Shown here: one piece after another, positions 37,101 through 51,700 of the stretch | How the letters are laid out: each line of letters starts with the position of its first letter | How positions within the stretch are numbered: position 1 is the stretch's first letter | Assembly (NCBI GenBank): GCA_031216445.1 | Contig: CM062213.1 | Span: 13,331,501 to 13,395,500, forward strand | Length of the DNA: 64,000 nt | Direction: 5' to 3' | DNA from: Lateolabrax maculatus | Lineage: Eukaryota; Chordata; Actinopteri; Acropomatiformes; Lateolabracidae | Position numbers and translations under genes: made by a program | Notes under the pieces: generated by a model | Seen by the model: the letters and a program-made list of their open reading frames with translations, nothing else | Told to the model about the DNA's origin: nothing | Database searches by the model: none

Positions 37101-40100
37101 GAAAATACAAACGGTAACTAAAATGTAAGACTGTAATGTAGATCTCTTCGGTGCTGTGCAGGTTAACAGCAGAGGTCTGCGGTGTGAGGGGCAATTATGA
37201 ATTTAATCAATAACCTATTTTCTTTGTGGAACTCATTTACATAATGCCTCTGTACTATTAGAAGTCAGTTTTCCTCAAGCATCACCCTCAGATTTACTAA
37301 GACATTTTTGTCTGTTTTGAGAAGAATACAACAGAAAATGTGGGACTTTTGGTGTGGTCCATTAAACTAGGGTATAACATATATCACATCCACTGAATTA
37401 AAAAAATATATCATGCCTTTTTTGACTAAATGGTGTTTTCTAAGTAATTGTTATGTAGGTTAAGTATAATGGCGATAAAGTATATGCTGTGTCAAGTATG
37501 AGTATGCATTTTCCTCTCATGTAGACCAACATGCACTATTTTCTATTCAAAATTAGTTTCCAAGAATCAAGAATTCTGTCAGTCTGTTCAATCAAGAATG
37601 TTGAGACACCATATAAACTGATATAAATGTATCCAATTATCTTCATGGTGTAATTAAGTTGTTTGAGGATTTTTCTTCTGTTACGGATGATCATCATGAA
37701 TTTGTGGGATATTTCATTCCTAGTTTTGGATTATAAACAGCACTTTTGTGGAAGTATTAGGATCACCAATGCAATATATCATATTTGCTGCTGCTGCTTT
37801 TATCCTCCATTTCACCTCTTTTTTTAAAGATAACTCTCCATTCTGCTTGGGATTTTGTTACACTGTGTGAGGGCATGGAGAAATGATTTCATTGTCCTCA
37901 GAGTCATGGAGAGGTTATTTTCTTCTTAAGACGGCATTCAGGCTCGAGTGAGACAACAGCCAGCATCTCCAAGTGGCCTAGTTGTGTGTGTCTGTGCTTG
38001 TGTGCGTGCTTACATGTTTGTATGTGTGTTACTGCTGTTTTTTAAATGTGTGTATGTCACGGGTGAAGGGTTAGGGCCTGTGGAAGTGTCAGGGAGCTGC
38101 CTCTGTTGGAGTGAGATACCAAAGAGTAATAAGTACTGAAGATATCAAAGGACAGCTCCATTGAGGCTGGTGTGTCAACACTATTGTGTTATGTTGGCAT
38201 AGACTTTAGTACCATGGTAATCACTACAGTCGTGAACAGCAAAGAGCATGTTGGCACAGAGGCGTAATCCTGGACTTTCCCCAGTCTGACAGGGAGATGG
38301 CACGGTAATCATCCTGCTACCAGACTCCTCCTGCTAATTAATAACAACTTCTGGGGAGATACTTCTGAAACACTTGGCTCTACTGGCAATAAGATAATCA
38401 GCAGCAGCAGTTGGCCGAGGCTTCATACAGACAGCTAAAGGCCTCATAAAGGAGCAGCTTCAGATCAACCGCTACACTGAGAAACAATATTAAATCAAGC
38501 CACAAAAGAGAGGAGGAGAAGTGGTTTATGGATTAAAAAATAACACAGCACCAGTCAGAGTTAGGTTGGGATTAAATGAGCTGAGTTTTAGATGAGATTC
38601 GTGCAGACAAGCAGCTGACAGGAAGAGCAGCGGATTCATTTGGGTTGTCAGACTGTGGCTGAGGCCTGTTTGCTGGGTTATTTTGGGGACTGTGGCTGCT
38701 TTGGATTAATAAAATATTGATTGGAACATCTTGTGCAGTAAGACAGACACCTGGATACATTTTAGAGATGATGGGTTTGTAATGGTGTAGGTAGGTTTAA
38801 ATTTTTATTTTATACTCTAATATTCTATTAATATTACATAAACATAGGTAAGATAACTAAACACCAAGCGGAAACGCAGTGTTTTGCTGCCTTTTTCTGG
38901 TTGAAAGTGTGTTACACCTCTGACCACACTTATCAGTGATTTTAGAGGGTCCTGGAGTACACCTGTACATCACTGCTGCAAGGTGAGAGGTTAAACCAAT
39001 GGAGATCAGCAAAAACAAGATTTCTTGCAGGTGTAAAGTAATTCTTTAAGTTATAAAGTAGATATTCACACTGTATATTATAGGTTCAGAGGTAAGCAGT
39101 GTGGTCACAGCAGGAAAATCATTGGGTCAGACTGAACCCTCCATAGTCCTTTGTTAGCCCTTTAACAGGATCACCTTTGGGGACAGAAGGAGCCAAGGAT
39201 TAAACCAACAACCCTGCAATTAATGGACGACCCACTCCACCTCCTGAGCCACAGCCAGAACCCATATTTCCCTTTTATATTTTACATACAAACATATGCT
39301 TTCATAGATACACCTTATCCACTTACCTTTATTGGCGCAAGCTATCCACTGCAAAGGAGTGACATCATAATTATGCTGGCCAACCGAGAAGGTGAACACA
39401 CGAACCTGGATGGAGTAAAAGACAGAAGAATGAATCATATGAAGGCAATACCAGCACAAAAAAAACAGACAGAATAGAAACAAACTTCCTGCAGAGACAG
39501 CTACTAGAGCAAAACAATACCACGCAAACCTCCTTCTGGATGGCATCAAGGTTCCTGTCATGTGACAACTATAATGCACAAATCTTGAGTATGATTAGTT
39601 TAGCCCCCCAGTAAACTCACACAACAGTCTCTAACACAAGACTGCAGTGAGAGAGTTGTCAAACTGCGGATTATTCTTATATGACAGCAGCAGTCATGAG
39701 GGAACTGGATACTAATGGGTATCAGAATAAATATTGGTCGGGCTGTGAAATGGGGAAAGGAGGGTTGGGAGTGACAGCAAGCCTGGAACAAAGACACAAA
39801 CTGAGTATCTATTGGCTGTAATTTTATGGGCTCTGATGATAGAGTGGCTAATTAGTCAGCAGGTCAGAGCTGTTAACACCAGCAGCAAAACAACAAAAGA
39901 GACAGAAGAAGAGAGAAAGAAAGAGAACAGACAGGGAGAGAGAAGGAGAGAGTTGAAGAAAGGCCAAACAGATGAATCACAAGAGGAATAATCCAGAATC
40001 AAAATAGCCAAAATGGAAGTGAAGAAAGAGTTCTGTGCACAGATTGGAGTGCCTGGCATGTCTGACAGCCTAACTTACACAACTCCTAGTGCAATAATGA

Positions 40101-43100
40101 GACAATGTCAGCAGGATACGGTGGGATACAGGGATGGAAAAGGGCCTGCTAAGACCGTTTCTGGACATGCATGATCTCTTGGGCTGGAAGAGCAAGTGGA
40201 TAAATAGATAGCAGCCTTATGGGGACAGACTCACTGTTTTGTTAGGCCAGTTGTACTTCTCAAATATTTCCTGTGCACGATCCTCCCCGCCATCTGTAAA
40301 CATCATTATCATCTTATTGCAGTTGGCCCTCGGGGCACTGCTCTCCTGTGGCACAACAAAAGGGAAGAGGGAGGAGAGAAGAGCAAAGATAGAGAGGGAC
40401 AAAGGGAGACAGGTTAGGGAAAGTGCAAGAATTAAATCATCATGCAAGAACATCATGTAAAACAGTGTGGTGCCGTGGTAAATATGTCAAAGGAGAAAAG
40501 AAGAAGTTAATACAATACAAAATTTTACATAGATATTCTGGGAACACTTAACATAAACATTAGTTATAGAATAGTCTACTAATATATTATATATCCTTCC
40601 ATTACTCTGGAAAATTTGTATTCTACATTTTGTTGCAATCAACCCATCTAAATGTTTATTCTTAGCTTTTTATCATACATTTGCAAACTTCCTAGTTGGT
40701 CGGCATAGGCTTCCCCAAATTATCATAGCTTCAGGATTTAATTTGAAGTATATAATAATACTCTAGCGTTAAATTTGATTGTGTCAGAGTCACTTTCACA
40801 AGCATTTCAGCACTACACGCTCATAGCCAGGCCGCAGTTTTTAGCATTCAGCTTTGATACCCCCCCGCCATTGATATGCAGGCCAGCGGCGTGTCAATCT
40901 GACAAGATTCTAATAAAGATAAATAATATTGCTACAATTACATATTTTTATTGTGCTTCTGCCACCAATCATGGGTGTGTGTCTGCCACAGACAGCGATT
41001 AAAGGGGCCTTTTTATTTCTCATTCTGCTGGCAGGGATGGGGGGGGGGGGGGGGGGGGGCAGCTGGTACTTGGCTCTATGCCTCCAAGCCCACCAGAGGA
41101 ATATAAAGTGTCTGTGGCTGATCTGCTCTGGGCTGCGCTCATCAATCATCCCATCAGAGCCCATTAGGGTGGCAGCCTCTTAAAATACACAGCAGCATAC
41201 GGAGCTGAGGCAGCACCTGTGCCGAGAGCACGTGGATGCCTGCTGCTGACAGACGTCACCACTGTGCGGCTGCTGCAAACGTTTGCGTCGCTCCACCGCG
41301 ACAGCAGTTATTGTCAGACTTACCTACGACAATGACAGAACTCTGGAAATGTCTTATACAATCCTGGACCACTCACTGTCAGCACTGTTTTATCACTGTT
41401 AATTCAGTTTTTTTAATTGGATTAGACAGTAACCCTGACAGGATGTATAATAACATGCTGGAGCTAAAGTACATAGTTACAGCATGATATTGAAGACTTT
41501 CTGAAGGCACACAGACATACATCCACCCATGCATTGCCCTTCCCTTAAAGATTTGTTGGCTCTTACATTGAGAAGCTGTTCAAAGGCAAATGTGAAGCCA
41601 GACTTGTAATCAGTGGTTCCTTTGGCTTGCATATGCATGACGGCCTCCTTGAAGATCTTCTTGTTACGAACATTGGCTTGGACCAAAGTCCTGAAGCATG
41701 GAACAACAGCATCTGCCTTCTCATTAAACTAAAAGGGAAATACAAAGACACACATGAGCATTCTCTATATGTATGTATGCTTTTCCGGAAAAAAAATGTG
41801 GGACCGTTGTAAGACTGTGTATTTCAGTGTGTTTGGTCTATCATATGTGTGCGTAGTTCATGATGGCAGGATGCAGGCGTGGGTGTGTGCAGATGTAAGC
41901 TGCCCTGATACTCTCTGGCTGGCAGTAAACACTGGTAATTACAACTTTCCACACAAAGAACAGGTGCACCTGAAACACCAGTGCAACCACTGAGCAGAAA
42001 CCCAGCCAAGGTAATATCATCTGTCTCATCTCATCCACCAAATTAGCCTAAGACTGTGTGTGTGTTTGCAGGTTTGTGTTCGGTGCACGTGTCGTATATT
42101 TTTCTACTTGTGTGCGGTGTCTATGTGTGATTACAATATAAGCAGCAATGTCTTTAATAGCAGGTTTCAAATGCTGTTTCTTCTTGAAGGTCAACTTCAA
42201 AATCTCTGACATTTTCAGGACAGATTGATGTAAAACATTACGTGCGAGAGAAGCTGACATTTCTCATGTGTTGGTGTTGTGTCATATTTAAATTGTCAGA
42301 CAAAGAAATCAAACACACAAAAGTTTTCAGAGCCACATATTCAATAGTCATCACTGTGTCAATTCTTAATTTCACATCTCTTGTGTCTTAAAATATTACG
42401 AAATAAAGTAGCTGTGAAACGAGATGAAGAAAAAACATGCTGGGTTACATCTACTATCTATAATAAATAAGAAATTGAGTCCTATGAAATAAAGTCTGTC
42501 TTATTAAAATGAATAATATGGTCATTACATAAGTGAGGCCACAATTTATCTTAAAGAAGTGTGCTGAACCATGCAGACACCAGAGATGGTGTTTGATGAT
42601 TATTTCCAGTAAATGTTTGGTTATTAATGTCTTTTTTGTTTGCAAATAATTCACAGCAAGCTATTGTAAGCCCTCACTTTCTTTATAGGGGTGAAAATCA
42701 GATGCGTTCCCACCCAGATTACCATGCTCATTTCTTGCTTTTAGAGCTGGGATTTAGAAGCATACAGTGGCTAAGAGCAATGGATTATGAAGGATTACTG
42801 AAAGAAGACTCCAAACAGAGCCACCACACCGAGGATGTGGATGTGTGTGTGTGTGTGTTATCTGTCCTGCAATACAGAATACGTTTATATTTCTCTAACC
42901 TTAGTCCTAATAGAAAGCTTGGTAATCAGAGTGAAAGACAGAGATTGGCACAATCCCATACGGACAGCGGTGGTGCAGGAAAAGCAAATTCACTGCAATG
43001 AGGGAAGTGCGGTGTTTCCAACGCAGGCAAACAACTGAGAGAAGTACGAGCACACTCGGCTGTTTACTGACTGCCCGCTTGATTACCACCTGCTTAATGA

Positions 43101-45681
43101 ATACGACAAATATTTGTGTCATTGCTGCTTTCAGGAGGGATTTGTATCATTAATTGCAAATCATGACCTGCAAGTTTCTACTTACCCTGGCCACATTCAC
43201 GTAGTCGTCATCTGATAGAGTGTCCAGCATCTCCACTACGGAGGTTTTCATTAGCTTCAGAGTGAGTCCGCTGACACTTCCACTCCTGCAGAAAAGACGT
43301 AATAAAGGACTTACAAGCTCAGTTATGAGAAAAAGGGTCCTGCTCATGTCCAATTTCCTAACTCGTGAAGGACTAGTTTAACCATTTCGCCTTCATATTT
43401 AGGCATGCATTCAAAATCACATCTGTTTTAGATGGTGATGCAATGGCAAGTGGATTTCAATTAAGGTGAGAAAATGAGCAGCGATCGCCTTCCTCTAACT
43501 TTAGGCTTTCCTCAGACCAACAGGTGGCACTAGCGGCCTTTGAAGGAGACATCCACTCCAGCCAGGGGGAAATGTTGAAAGACGAGGCAGTGAGAGAGAC
43601 CAAAGAGTAAGATACTCACACGTCCACAATGATGACCATGTCCTTTGGAGACGATGCACCTTGGATATACCTGCACAAAAGGCACAAAGAATGGGCTTTA
43701 ATTTGTTCCCGTAATCTTTGAGAATTGCACCAAAGAAAGAAGCCAAAGTCACAATGAGCTGAGCCATGATAATATGGAGCGACCACGGCTGAGCCCACTT
43801 TAGCTACAGAATACTGAAAAGGCTTATGTGCTTAGAAGAGTTAATAAGTTGTGCTATATACTTCAGTGTTGGCTACAGCTTCTGTCGTCTGACTTCAACA
43901 GAGAAACTCCTCTTTACTGAATAACAATGCCTACTCTAAATAATTACTGCAAGCCAAAGTAATTGCTAGTTTATGGTCTAAGTATATAATAACACATTCA
44001 CCACAATGGCCTGCACTGAGCTGCACAGCCTCCTAAGCACACAAGCTATCACTGTAGAGACAGTCCATTTACAAGCCGAGTCTAAAAGGTACTAAATTGT
44101 ACATCTTGTGTATCAACATAAGGACTCATACAATTGTTAATCAGTACCAATAATCCAATTACTACTTTTAAAAAGCAGACGGATATTTGTGTTATGTGTA
44201 TAAACAGGCTTTTGGTATTCAGATATTGCCATTTTGTTAAATGTATTTATCTTGGATATGCTTAAAATAGCTAGTTTCTTCTTGCTTTGTCAAAAATTAC
44301 ATTATTCATATCAGTTACAGCCACTGTTACATGTGCTGGAAACCTGTTGATGTTGCTTAACCTTTTAAAAGTTGAGTTTTATTTATAAATCTGCAAATGA
44401 GTTGACACATTCTATTTTCAATACCAATCAACATGATAAAATAGGTTATCCCCAAATCAAATTACTTTTTGTAGTTACGTAATCTAGCTTACACTGCTTT
44501 AGGTGACTGTTTAGGATAGTGATGATTGTTTCAAGAAACAGAAGTACCCACACTTATTTAAAAGATATAAAACAAATGATTTTAGGACTTAAAATGAGCA
44601 TAAAATACTTATTTAAGGGGATTTTCTGCAGTTTGGCTACGGTGATTCATAGCGTCTAATGTGCTGTATATGTAATCACTTGAATTTTGTATAAACTTGT
44701 CAAGGAGCAGCCTGAGTGCCGTTGACCTGCGCTGTGGAGAGCCTGTGCTGAGCTAAGTGCTGTCAGTAAAATAAGACGGCTGATGTCCTGTTCCTTTGAT
44801 GACTCATCAGTTGGGCGTCAAACACATTATTTACTCTGGCGGCCTCTTTGTTGGGGGGGGGGGGGGGGGGGGGGGGGGCGCACAAGCTACTTAAGACCAT
44901 TATGCTTCTCCTAAAATAGGGCTGTTCTGGGTGTGTGTCAGCCACGGTACAGCGTAGGCCCACAAGGCAGAGGCAGTACTGATCTAGCAAGACCCAACAA
45001 CTTGTGTCCTGGACGAGGCGCACACCTAACGTCTGTCCACGGTTGATAGAGACTGACATACGGGGGGAAATCAAAAATTCCCTCATTCTGTTCCAGTAGC
45101 AATTAAATTCACATTTACCCCCGATACAAAGAGAGCTGAAATTGATGAACATTATAGGCTTTTCTATGGCACACTGGGAAGGGCGAGGGGGTTTCAAATG
45201 TGAATACTAGTTTGACATTCTGAGGAGTGAGCAGGAGAGCAGTTAGCAACCGTCTAAGGCAGAGGCAGAGTAATCATCAGGGGTCTCTTTCTGCTGATTA
45301 TCAGCCGTTCCGCTGAGTGTGGAGAGAAGCCAGCTGCCTGTGGGCAGGAGAGGCTCTTTTCTTATGCTCAGCCAAGCTGATATGGAGGTAGAGCAACAGA
45401 GACCCGGTAGGCTTCCGCCACTGTTCCCACAAGTCTCAGCGCTCCCACTCACTGGCAGGCGCCACTCCAACCTGCAGAACGACCCCTGACCCGCGCTGAA
45501 GTGACATCCCCCAGCACACTGCCTGGGCTGCTCAAATCCATTTTTCAGACACAACCCGGGCCCCGCTCTGCTGAAAAGCTGCCTGAAACCCCCAGATGGA
45601 ACAGAGACTCGGCACCAGCACTGCCTCACAAGAGGTCGATTAAGTGAGCATGCCCAGAGTGAACATGGGCGAAATATATGA

Positions 45682-45733
<52 letters not shown>

Positions 45734-48700
45734 AGGGAGAATCCAATTATTTTCAATAATAAAGAATGCCACATCAAAGGTAGAACTTCCACAGCTCTCC
45801 ACAACTGTGTGGCGTATGAAATCAGGTCTGGAACCATGAGGCATATTGGCATGCAAGACTTTTATCAATTTAATTACTGAAATCTTAATTTGAGGGAGTG
45901 AGAGAGAGAGGAAGAGAGAGCTAAGACTCCACACAGTGGCGGCGGCCTCTTTCTGTTGAGCGGATGGGGTTTGTGAAAGCGATCATCGATGCAGGACGGT
46001 AACTTGGTCAAAATGTGGCCCACGTCTCCACTACCTCAGGCTCATGGACGGAGACACCCCGTCTGGAGATTGACGGAGGGTCATTTGGTGACGGCTGATG
46101 CCTGCAGACCAACTGCAGATTTTCATTAACTCCTCTGGTCAGTCTATTTCTCATAGAGGAGAATAGTCCTTTAATGGGAATTCAAGTTATTTTGAAGGGG
46201 CTAAATGTTAATTGTAAGGCAATGCAGACCTCTATTACGAGTAGTCATTATAGGTCATCTTCCACACCCAATGTAAAACCCCACAATGGAGAACTGTGCT
46301 AGCTTTAGCCCTAAAATCTGCTGAGAAAATATCACTTTCAAACAGATCATTTCTCTCTAACTGTGAAAGAGGCAGCATTGATCAGCAGTAATGGGGTTTA
46401 GGAGGAATATGTGAGCAGTGATGGAGTAGAGAAGAGTAACACATGAGCCAGGATAGCGTCACTCAACACTGAAGATATAGTGCTGCCATGGCTGATTTTC
46501 CCCACAGATTGTCTTGGTGTATCAGCACCGCTCTTTTTCTCTCCCTTTCCGTTGCCTAAAGTACTATTGAATTTTCTCTGTGCCTCTGAGCAGGGAACAT
46601 CAGGATCAGAGGGAGCGGAGTGGAGTCAAGCATTTTCAGTCTCCAGGCTGATATGCAGTTCTGCGGTTCTGACAGATAAAATCATGAATTGAGGCCGGTA
46701 TCAGTGTATAATTCTCCACATTTTGACTCATGGATCCAGATGTGTTGTTTCTGCATGGATTCCAGTCAGTAATTACCTCTCAGCTTCTGCCCACTGATGC
46801 CATTCTTTCCCTGTCATTACCCAGTCTCCTGCGTGCCAAGGCCAGGTGACAAGCAGATGGGCCTGGCTGGTGCTGAACTGAGCCCTGTCGCCCATTCTGT
46901 CCCACCGCGATCAGCCGGCAAGCACAACATATCAGCCTATGGCCTCTGTGTCCGTCCACTCAAAGTTGTTGATGGTATCTAACTACTGGTGCTGAACCGT
47001 CATAACTACTGAGAGCACTTCAATTCAGTCATCAATATTATATTTACATATGAGAATCTGTCGGTTCTTTTTTACTCTGTGAGCAGCTCATTATAGAAGA
47101 TAAACTAATGTGAAAGCTCCAACTTGTGATGTTCAACTGGTTGTGATTTAATTCACCCTGTGTGTACCTGTTCATCAGGTACAGGTATCTCATAACCTAG
47201 TATATGAAATACAAAACCAGTGCAACTGCCTGGTGGTTAAATAACCAGTTTCTGACAAACAAATAGACAAGGTCCAGCTAAAGGCACAAAAAAAAAAAAT
47301 CATAATTATAAGCCTTAAACCAAAACAGTTAAAATTATCTTACTTAGTCCTTATAAATATAAACCATTATACATACAGGAAATCCTCAAAGCCCCCCGAG
47401 AACACAAAATAGTGTTTTTTTCCCCTGTTTTTTTATATTTGTACATTGTACAAAAAAATCAATATATAGACATTACCTTTAGCTCTGAGAGCATGTGTAT
47501 GAGCGAAATTCGACATTGTTTTGATATCATACAGACTAACTGATTAATCAAAAACAGAATTCACCCATTAATTGATAAGGGAAATAATCGTTTGGCACAG
47601 CCATTGAGCAAAGAATAGAGATTCGCAATATATCACACACTGTAACAGAAGACATTTCAGCTAATTGCAAGTAACATGTAAATGCCTGGGTGTAAGTAGC
47701 CTGTGCTTTTTTTATTTTCATTTTCTGATATATTATTAACCGAATAAATTGAAAAGCAAGTCTGGCCAAAGCAGCAGTAGTGACTTGTACGCCCATAAAA
47801 AAACATACCAGAAAGCCATACTCACATCTTGTATGTCATGGTATAAGGGTGTTCATACCATCACAAATATGTTTGTGACAATATGTACAATCAAGATAAA
47901 GCTTCAATTCGTGTTTTTACAGTAGACATGTGCTCTTTACACTGATGTGGAACAGGATATCGTTCTAAATGAGAGGATATTAAAGCAGCAACATTCACAG
48001 CCACCTCACCCTTACAATCTGCCACCACCACCCATAAATCTAAAATAAATGCATTATACAAGCAATGAACACAATGACATATTCTGCGTTGTGGTGATTG
48101 TATTTTGCTCCTTTTGCAGCAGTCTGGTAAAAGAGTCTCATTGGAATTCATGAAATAGTTTTATCATGGCGCAGCGCTGTAAAATCAATACATTAACTGT
48201 GCCAGGGGGCCAACTCTCTCAGGAGATTGTGTTTATGCACCCTGACCCATTCCACAAAGTGTTGTGCATTACATTTAAATTGAAGGAATTATCTGCTACA
48301 CACATTTCAGACACATGCAATAGATACATGAAGCATGATACATGGAGTGGCTCGGGCTCATGTTACTATGCTACAGTAAGTGTGATGAAAAGCTTACTGT
48401 ATATTTGGAGTTGTGTGTGTTTGTGTGTGTGTGTGTGTGTGTGTTAGGTCGTCCACGTCCAATGTTTGTTCATGTTTCACTATTTTATTTGTTGTTCTGT
48501 ATTGTGTGTATTTGTACACTGTAATATGTGAATTTCTTCACTGTGTGAGCTCTGATATGCATACATCATGTACAGTATATGTAAGCAGAGCAACTGCAAA
48601 ATAACGGGAGAACTGTATGTAACAGAAAGACAGCTAGTGTGTGTGTGTATGTGTGTGTGCGTGCAGGTGTATTTGTGTGCATGCTCCCATGTGTGCGTGA

Positions 48701-51700
48701 ATTTGTGTTGTGCTGATGGGCTTATTATTTTATGGACTGCTGCTCTCTTAGTGCTCCTGTGGATGTGGCAGGCGAATAAAGATTGAATTAAGATAAAAAT
48801 ATAGGAGGAAGGTGCCCAGAGAGCCTGCAGGAGAAAGAGATGTTGTCTGCCGTTTATTTATTCCACTTTCTGTTGATTATTGGAAGTGTTGGTACCAAGA
48901 TTCACATTTCCATATTTTCGGTTATGCCTAAAATAAGAACACGCAAAATGCTATGCTCAATTTTTCAACCACTTTCCTTTCTGAAAAAAGTACAGAATAT
49001 TGAATTAATCATGCATATTGGAATACATCAGCATCAATTATTAGTTGAGAGGTATTAGTCAGTTACTAAAAACTCTCACACTGCTGTTTCTCTCACATTT
49101 TGGCTCAAACTGAAATGTCAAATATTTTATTGGGACTTAAACTGCTAAAGCCTTGTGTCAACGTCAGTCTCACCAATAACACACTGGTCTTTCTTTGACT
49201 CTACTTCTCCCTGAAGTGGGATGAAGAGAATGAGAGAAGGTGGATGCCAAGCTCTAGATATTGGGAATGGTATTTTGGGGAGCGTCAGCTTCGAGGATTG
49301 ACCAGCAGTCATAATATTTACAAAGAGGTTAGATTGACTTTTTGAAGAAATCAATATGTGATATAGACTACATGCTGTTGTGAGCCTGGGAGGTAATGGG
49401 ATCTTTGCAACGCTTGGCTAACAGGACTCCATGCCTGTCTCTGGTTATTTCTCTCTTCGCCCTTTCACTGTTCCCTCTCCCTCTCCCTCACTTTACCCTC
49501 TGCTTCGCTTCCCTTGATAACACGAACAGACATTATAATGGACAAATGTTAATAATTAATGTCAGAGCTATTGGAGACAATTAAGTGTGTTGACTGGACC
49601 ATTAATTTTCCTGGGGCTGTTGGAGGGGGAGCAGACGGGGAGGGTGCCCATCTGTAGAGGCACAGACGGCCGTCCAATCTTTTTCCTCGGAGGTGCACCT
49701 GGACAGCTCTGGCCAGGTCAGTCACGGCACCATCCGTCCGTCCCAGGAAAGCTACAGGTCTGTTACGCGACAAACTGGCCATGAATTTTGGCCGCTACTT
49801 TCACTCTAAATCACATCCTTGACCGGGGTACTCTTCCTAGAGACAGTGCAAATGTTACTGAAGCGTGTTCCTGTGATTTCATCTGTGTATTCCAGTTACT
49901 ACAGTGGTATTTGTGAAGCCACAGTATCTGTCTGGCATATTAGCACATGTGATCTGATGTATCTGTGAGTTTGTGAATGGAGGAGGGCTGATAGGTGTGT
50001 GGGAGGATGTGTGAGACAGTGTCTTGTACATCATGTTCTGTACATACATATAAAGTTGTTTTTGCCTGTATGTCATTTAAATGTGTATATTTATCCTTGG
50101 TGTTTGTTGTGACTTGTGAACTTATTTGGTCAAAATTGTAATTGCCAAAAAAGCAAGACTCAAATTTTATTTTTTTCCTGCAGTTTTCCGCAGGGGGCGC
50201 AAAGTTTTGGGCCCCCTGACAATGTCTGCAATGTTAAATTAATTGGTCTAATATCTGCGTGGGTGGGCACAGAAAATCCAAATTTCGGGTTGACTTAAAC
50301 ACCAAGTGGATGCATGAGTTGTGTTCATCTAAGAATCCGTACGACGTGTGTATATGCTCATGTTGTCGTTTGTGTTACTGTCCTCGTGACGGATGCTGCT
50401 ATCTATCGCTGTCACAGAGGCACACATGATGGGCTTACCTAACCACTGTGGACTGTTTTCTCTAACGTGTGTGACTGACCGACCTCTCCAGAGAATGTCA
50501 GTCGGGGAGACAGCATGTTAGACTATAATCACACAAGTCTGACCTGACATATCATGACACTCCCTGCCAAGGCCCCACCACTCAGCGTGGCTGGGCACTG
50601 GTTGCTAAGCAACGGGCCACGGGAACGTCGCAGGCTCCGACATGAGGAAAAGCTCGACAGTAGTGACAAACATGGAGGACCAGGGGGGGTGACAAGGTGT
50701 TCCTCTGCGCAAAAATACACCTCTTTCTCTGTCTAACCTGTCTAACCACACGCTGCTGCCGCTCAGCATTTCCCTCATCTTTCTCCGTCCTTGTTTCTTC
50801 CTGTCTCCGGGAAGAGTCTCCCAGTCAAAACATGTGTAAGAGAATTAATCTCGGGTGTACTTTGGTTGTTACGCTGACGGATCAGAGACAGGATCCTTGT
50901 TTTAACTTGTCCTGCTACACAGTGCTTTGTGTTTTCCAGCATTTTTCATATTTACAGTGTTGGCTACTGGGATGATGGAGCACTAGGGAGACTTCTAGTG
51001 TTAACTTAATTAAATTGTCAGGGAACGCCTCGTTAGTCTTATGATTGTATATACATTGAGATGTTGGGCGATTATCTTTAATGTTTTTGTTAAAAAACAC
51101 AGAACAATAATAACAACCTGCTCACTTCACAACTGACTGACTGATCAAATTCTTCAGTGATATCTGAAAATACTATAATTTACAGCACATGGTTAAAGTT
51201 TACTGACTGACTGATTGTTCTCTCTCTTTATCCAACAGGGGACTATAACAGTACAACCAGAACTTTGTATAGTAAACTGTGATTTCTATTTATTTGGATC
51301 TTTGTTTTTATGTCGTTCTGTGGATGGTTCTTTCTAACAGTTTTGTTATGGAATGTAGTTTTATGTTGTTTTTATCTGAGGTTTTATTTTATGGGTATTT
51401 ATTTCCCGTGTTTTAGTAACTGGCGCTGGTTTATTAGGATGGGAGCACTGCAATTTCCATGTTTTTACAGATGAATAAATTGAACCCTGATTAAACCCCA
51501 CATCAAATGAGTGACTGAAGTTACATTTAATTGATTTTCTAAAGATGAATGCAATCATTCTCTTTCAGATGCCACTAAACTTAAAGATAACAAGATTGTG
51601 TATTATGGATCTGGAGTTTCATACAAACATCAAAATGCACAGGCTTCTTTTGCTTGTCTTTTGTTTGTTTGGTCTGAGCTCGTTGATTTCATCTGACAAG

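Larger units (their letters stand above)
36351..39326. other. cacna2d2 intron A7-A8
   Basis: No coding exon is seen. A Z-DNA-prone alternating tract lies at 36951-36987 and a tRNA-like SINE head at about 39090-39260 (both described separately). The stretch 36520-36780 is non-repetitive and of balanced composition. Confidence 0.5.
39327..43670 (-). other. cacna2d2: cacna2d2 exons A3-A7: von Willebrand factor A domain
   Basis: Exons 43670-43620, 43285-43186, 41728-41567, 40345-40235 and 39405-39327. They encode [20 protein letters not shown] (complete metal-ion-dependent adhesion site), MLDTLSDDDYVNVARFNEKA, KGTTDYKSGFTFAFEQLLN, NKMIMMFTDGGEDRAQEIFE and RVFTFSVGQHNYDVTPLQW. In this subunit family the MIDAS binds the channel's first extracellular loop. 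Each boundary is GT-AG and in phase. Confidence 0.95.

Noticed and set aside
45243..45746. 167-codon minus-strand open frame
   Set aside because: It runs through a GT/GA microsatellite, has no family match and lies in a cacna2d2 intron whose flanking exons join directly.
46868..47000. Possible REST/NRSF silencer sites (TTCAGCACC half-sites on the minus strand)
   Set aside because: Only the left half of the consensus is present; the GGACAGC half is missing at workable spacing.
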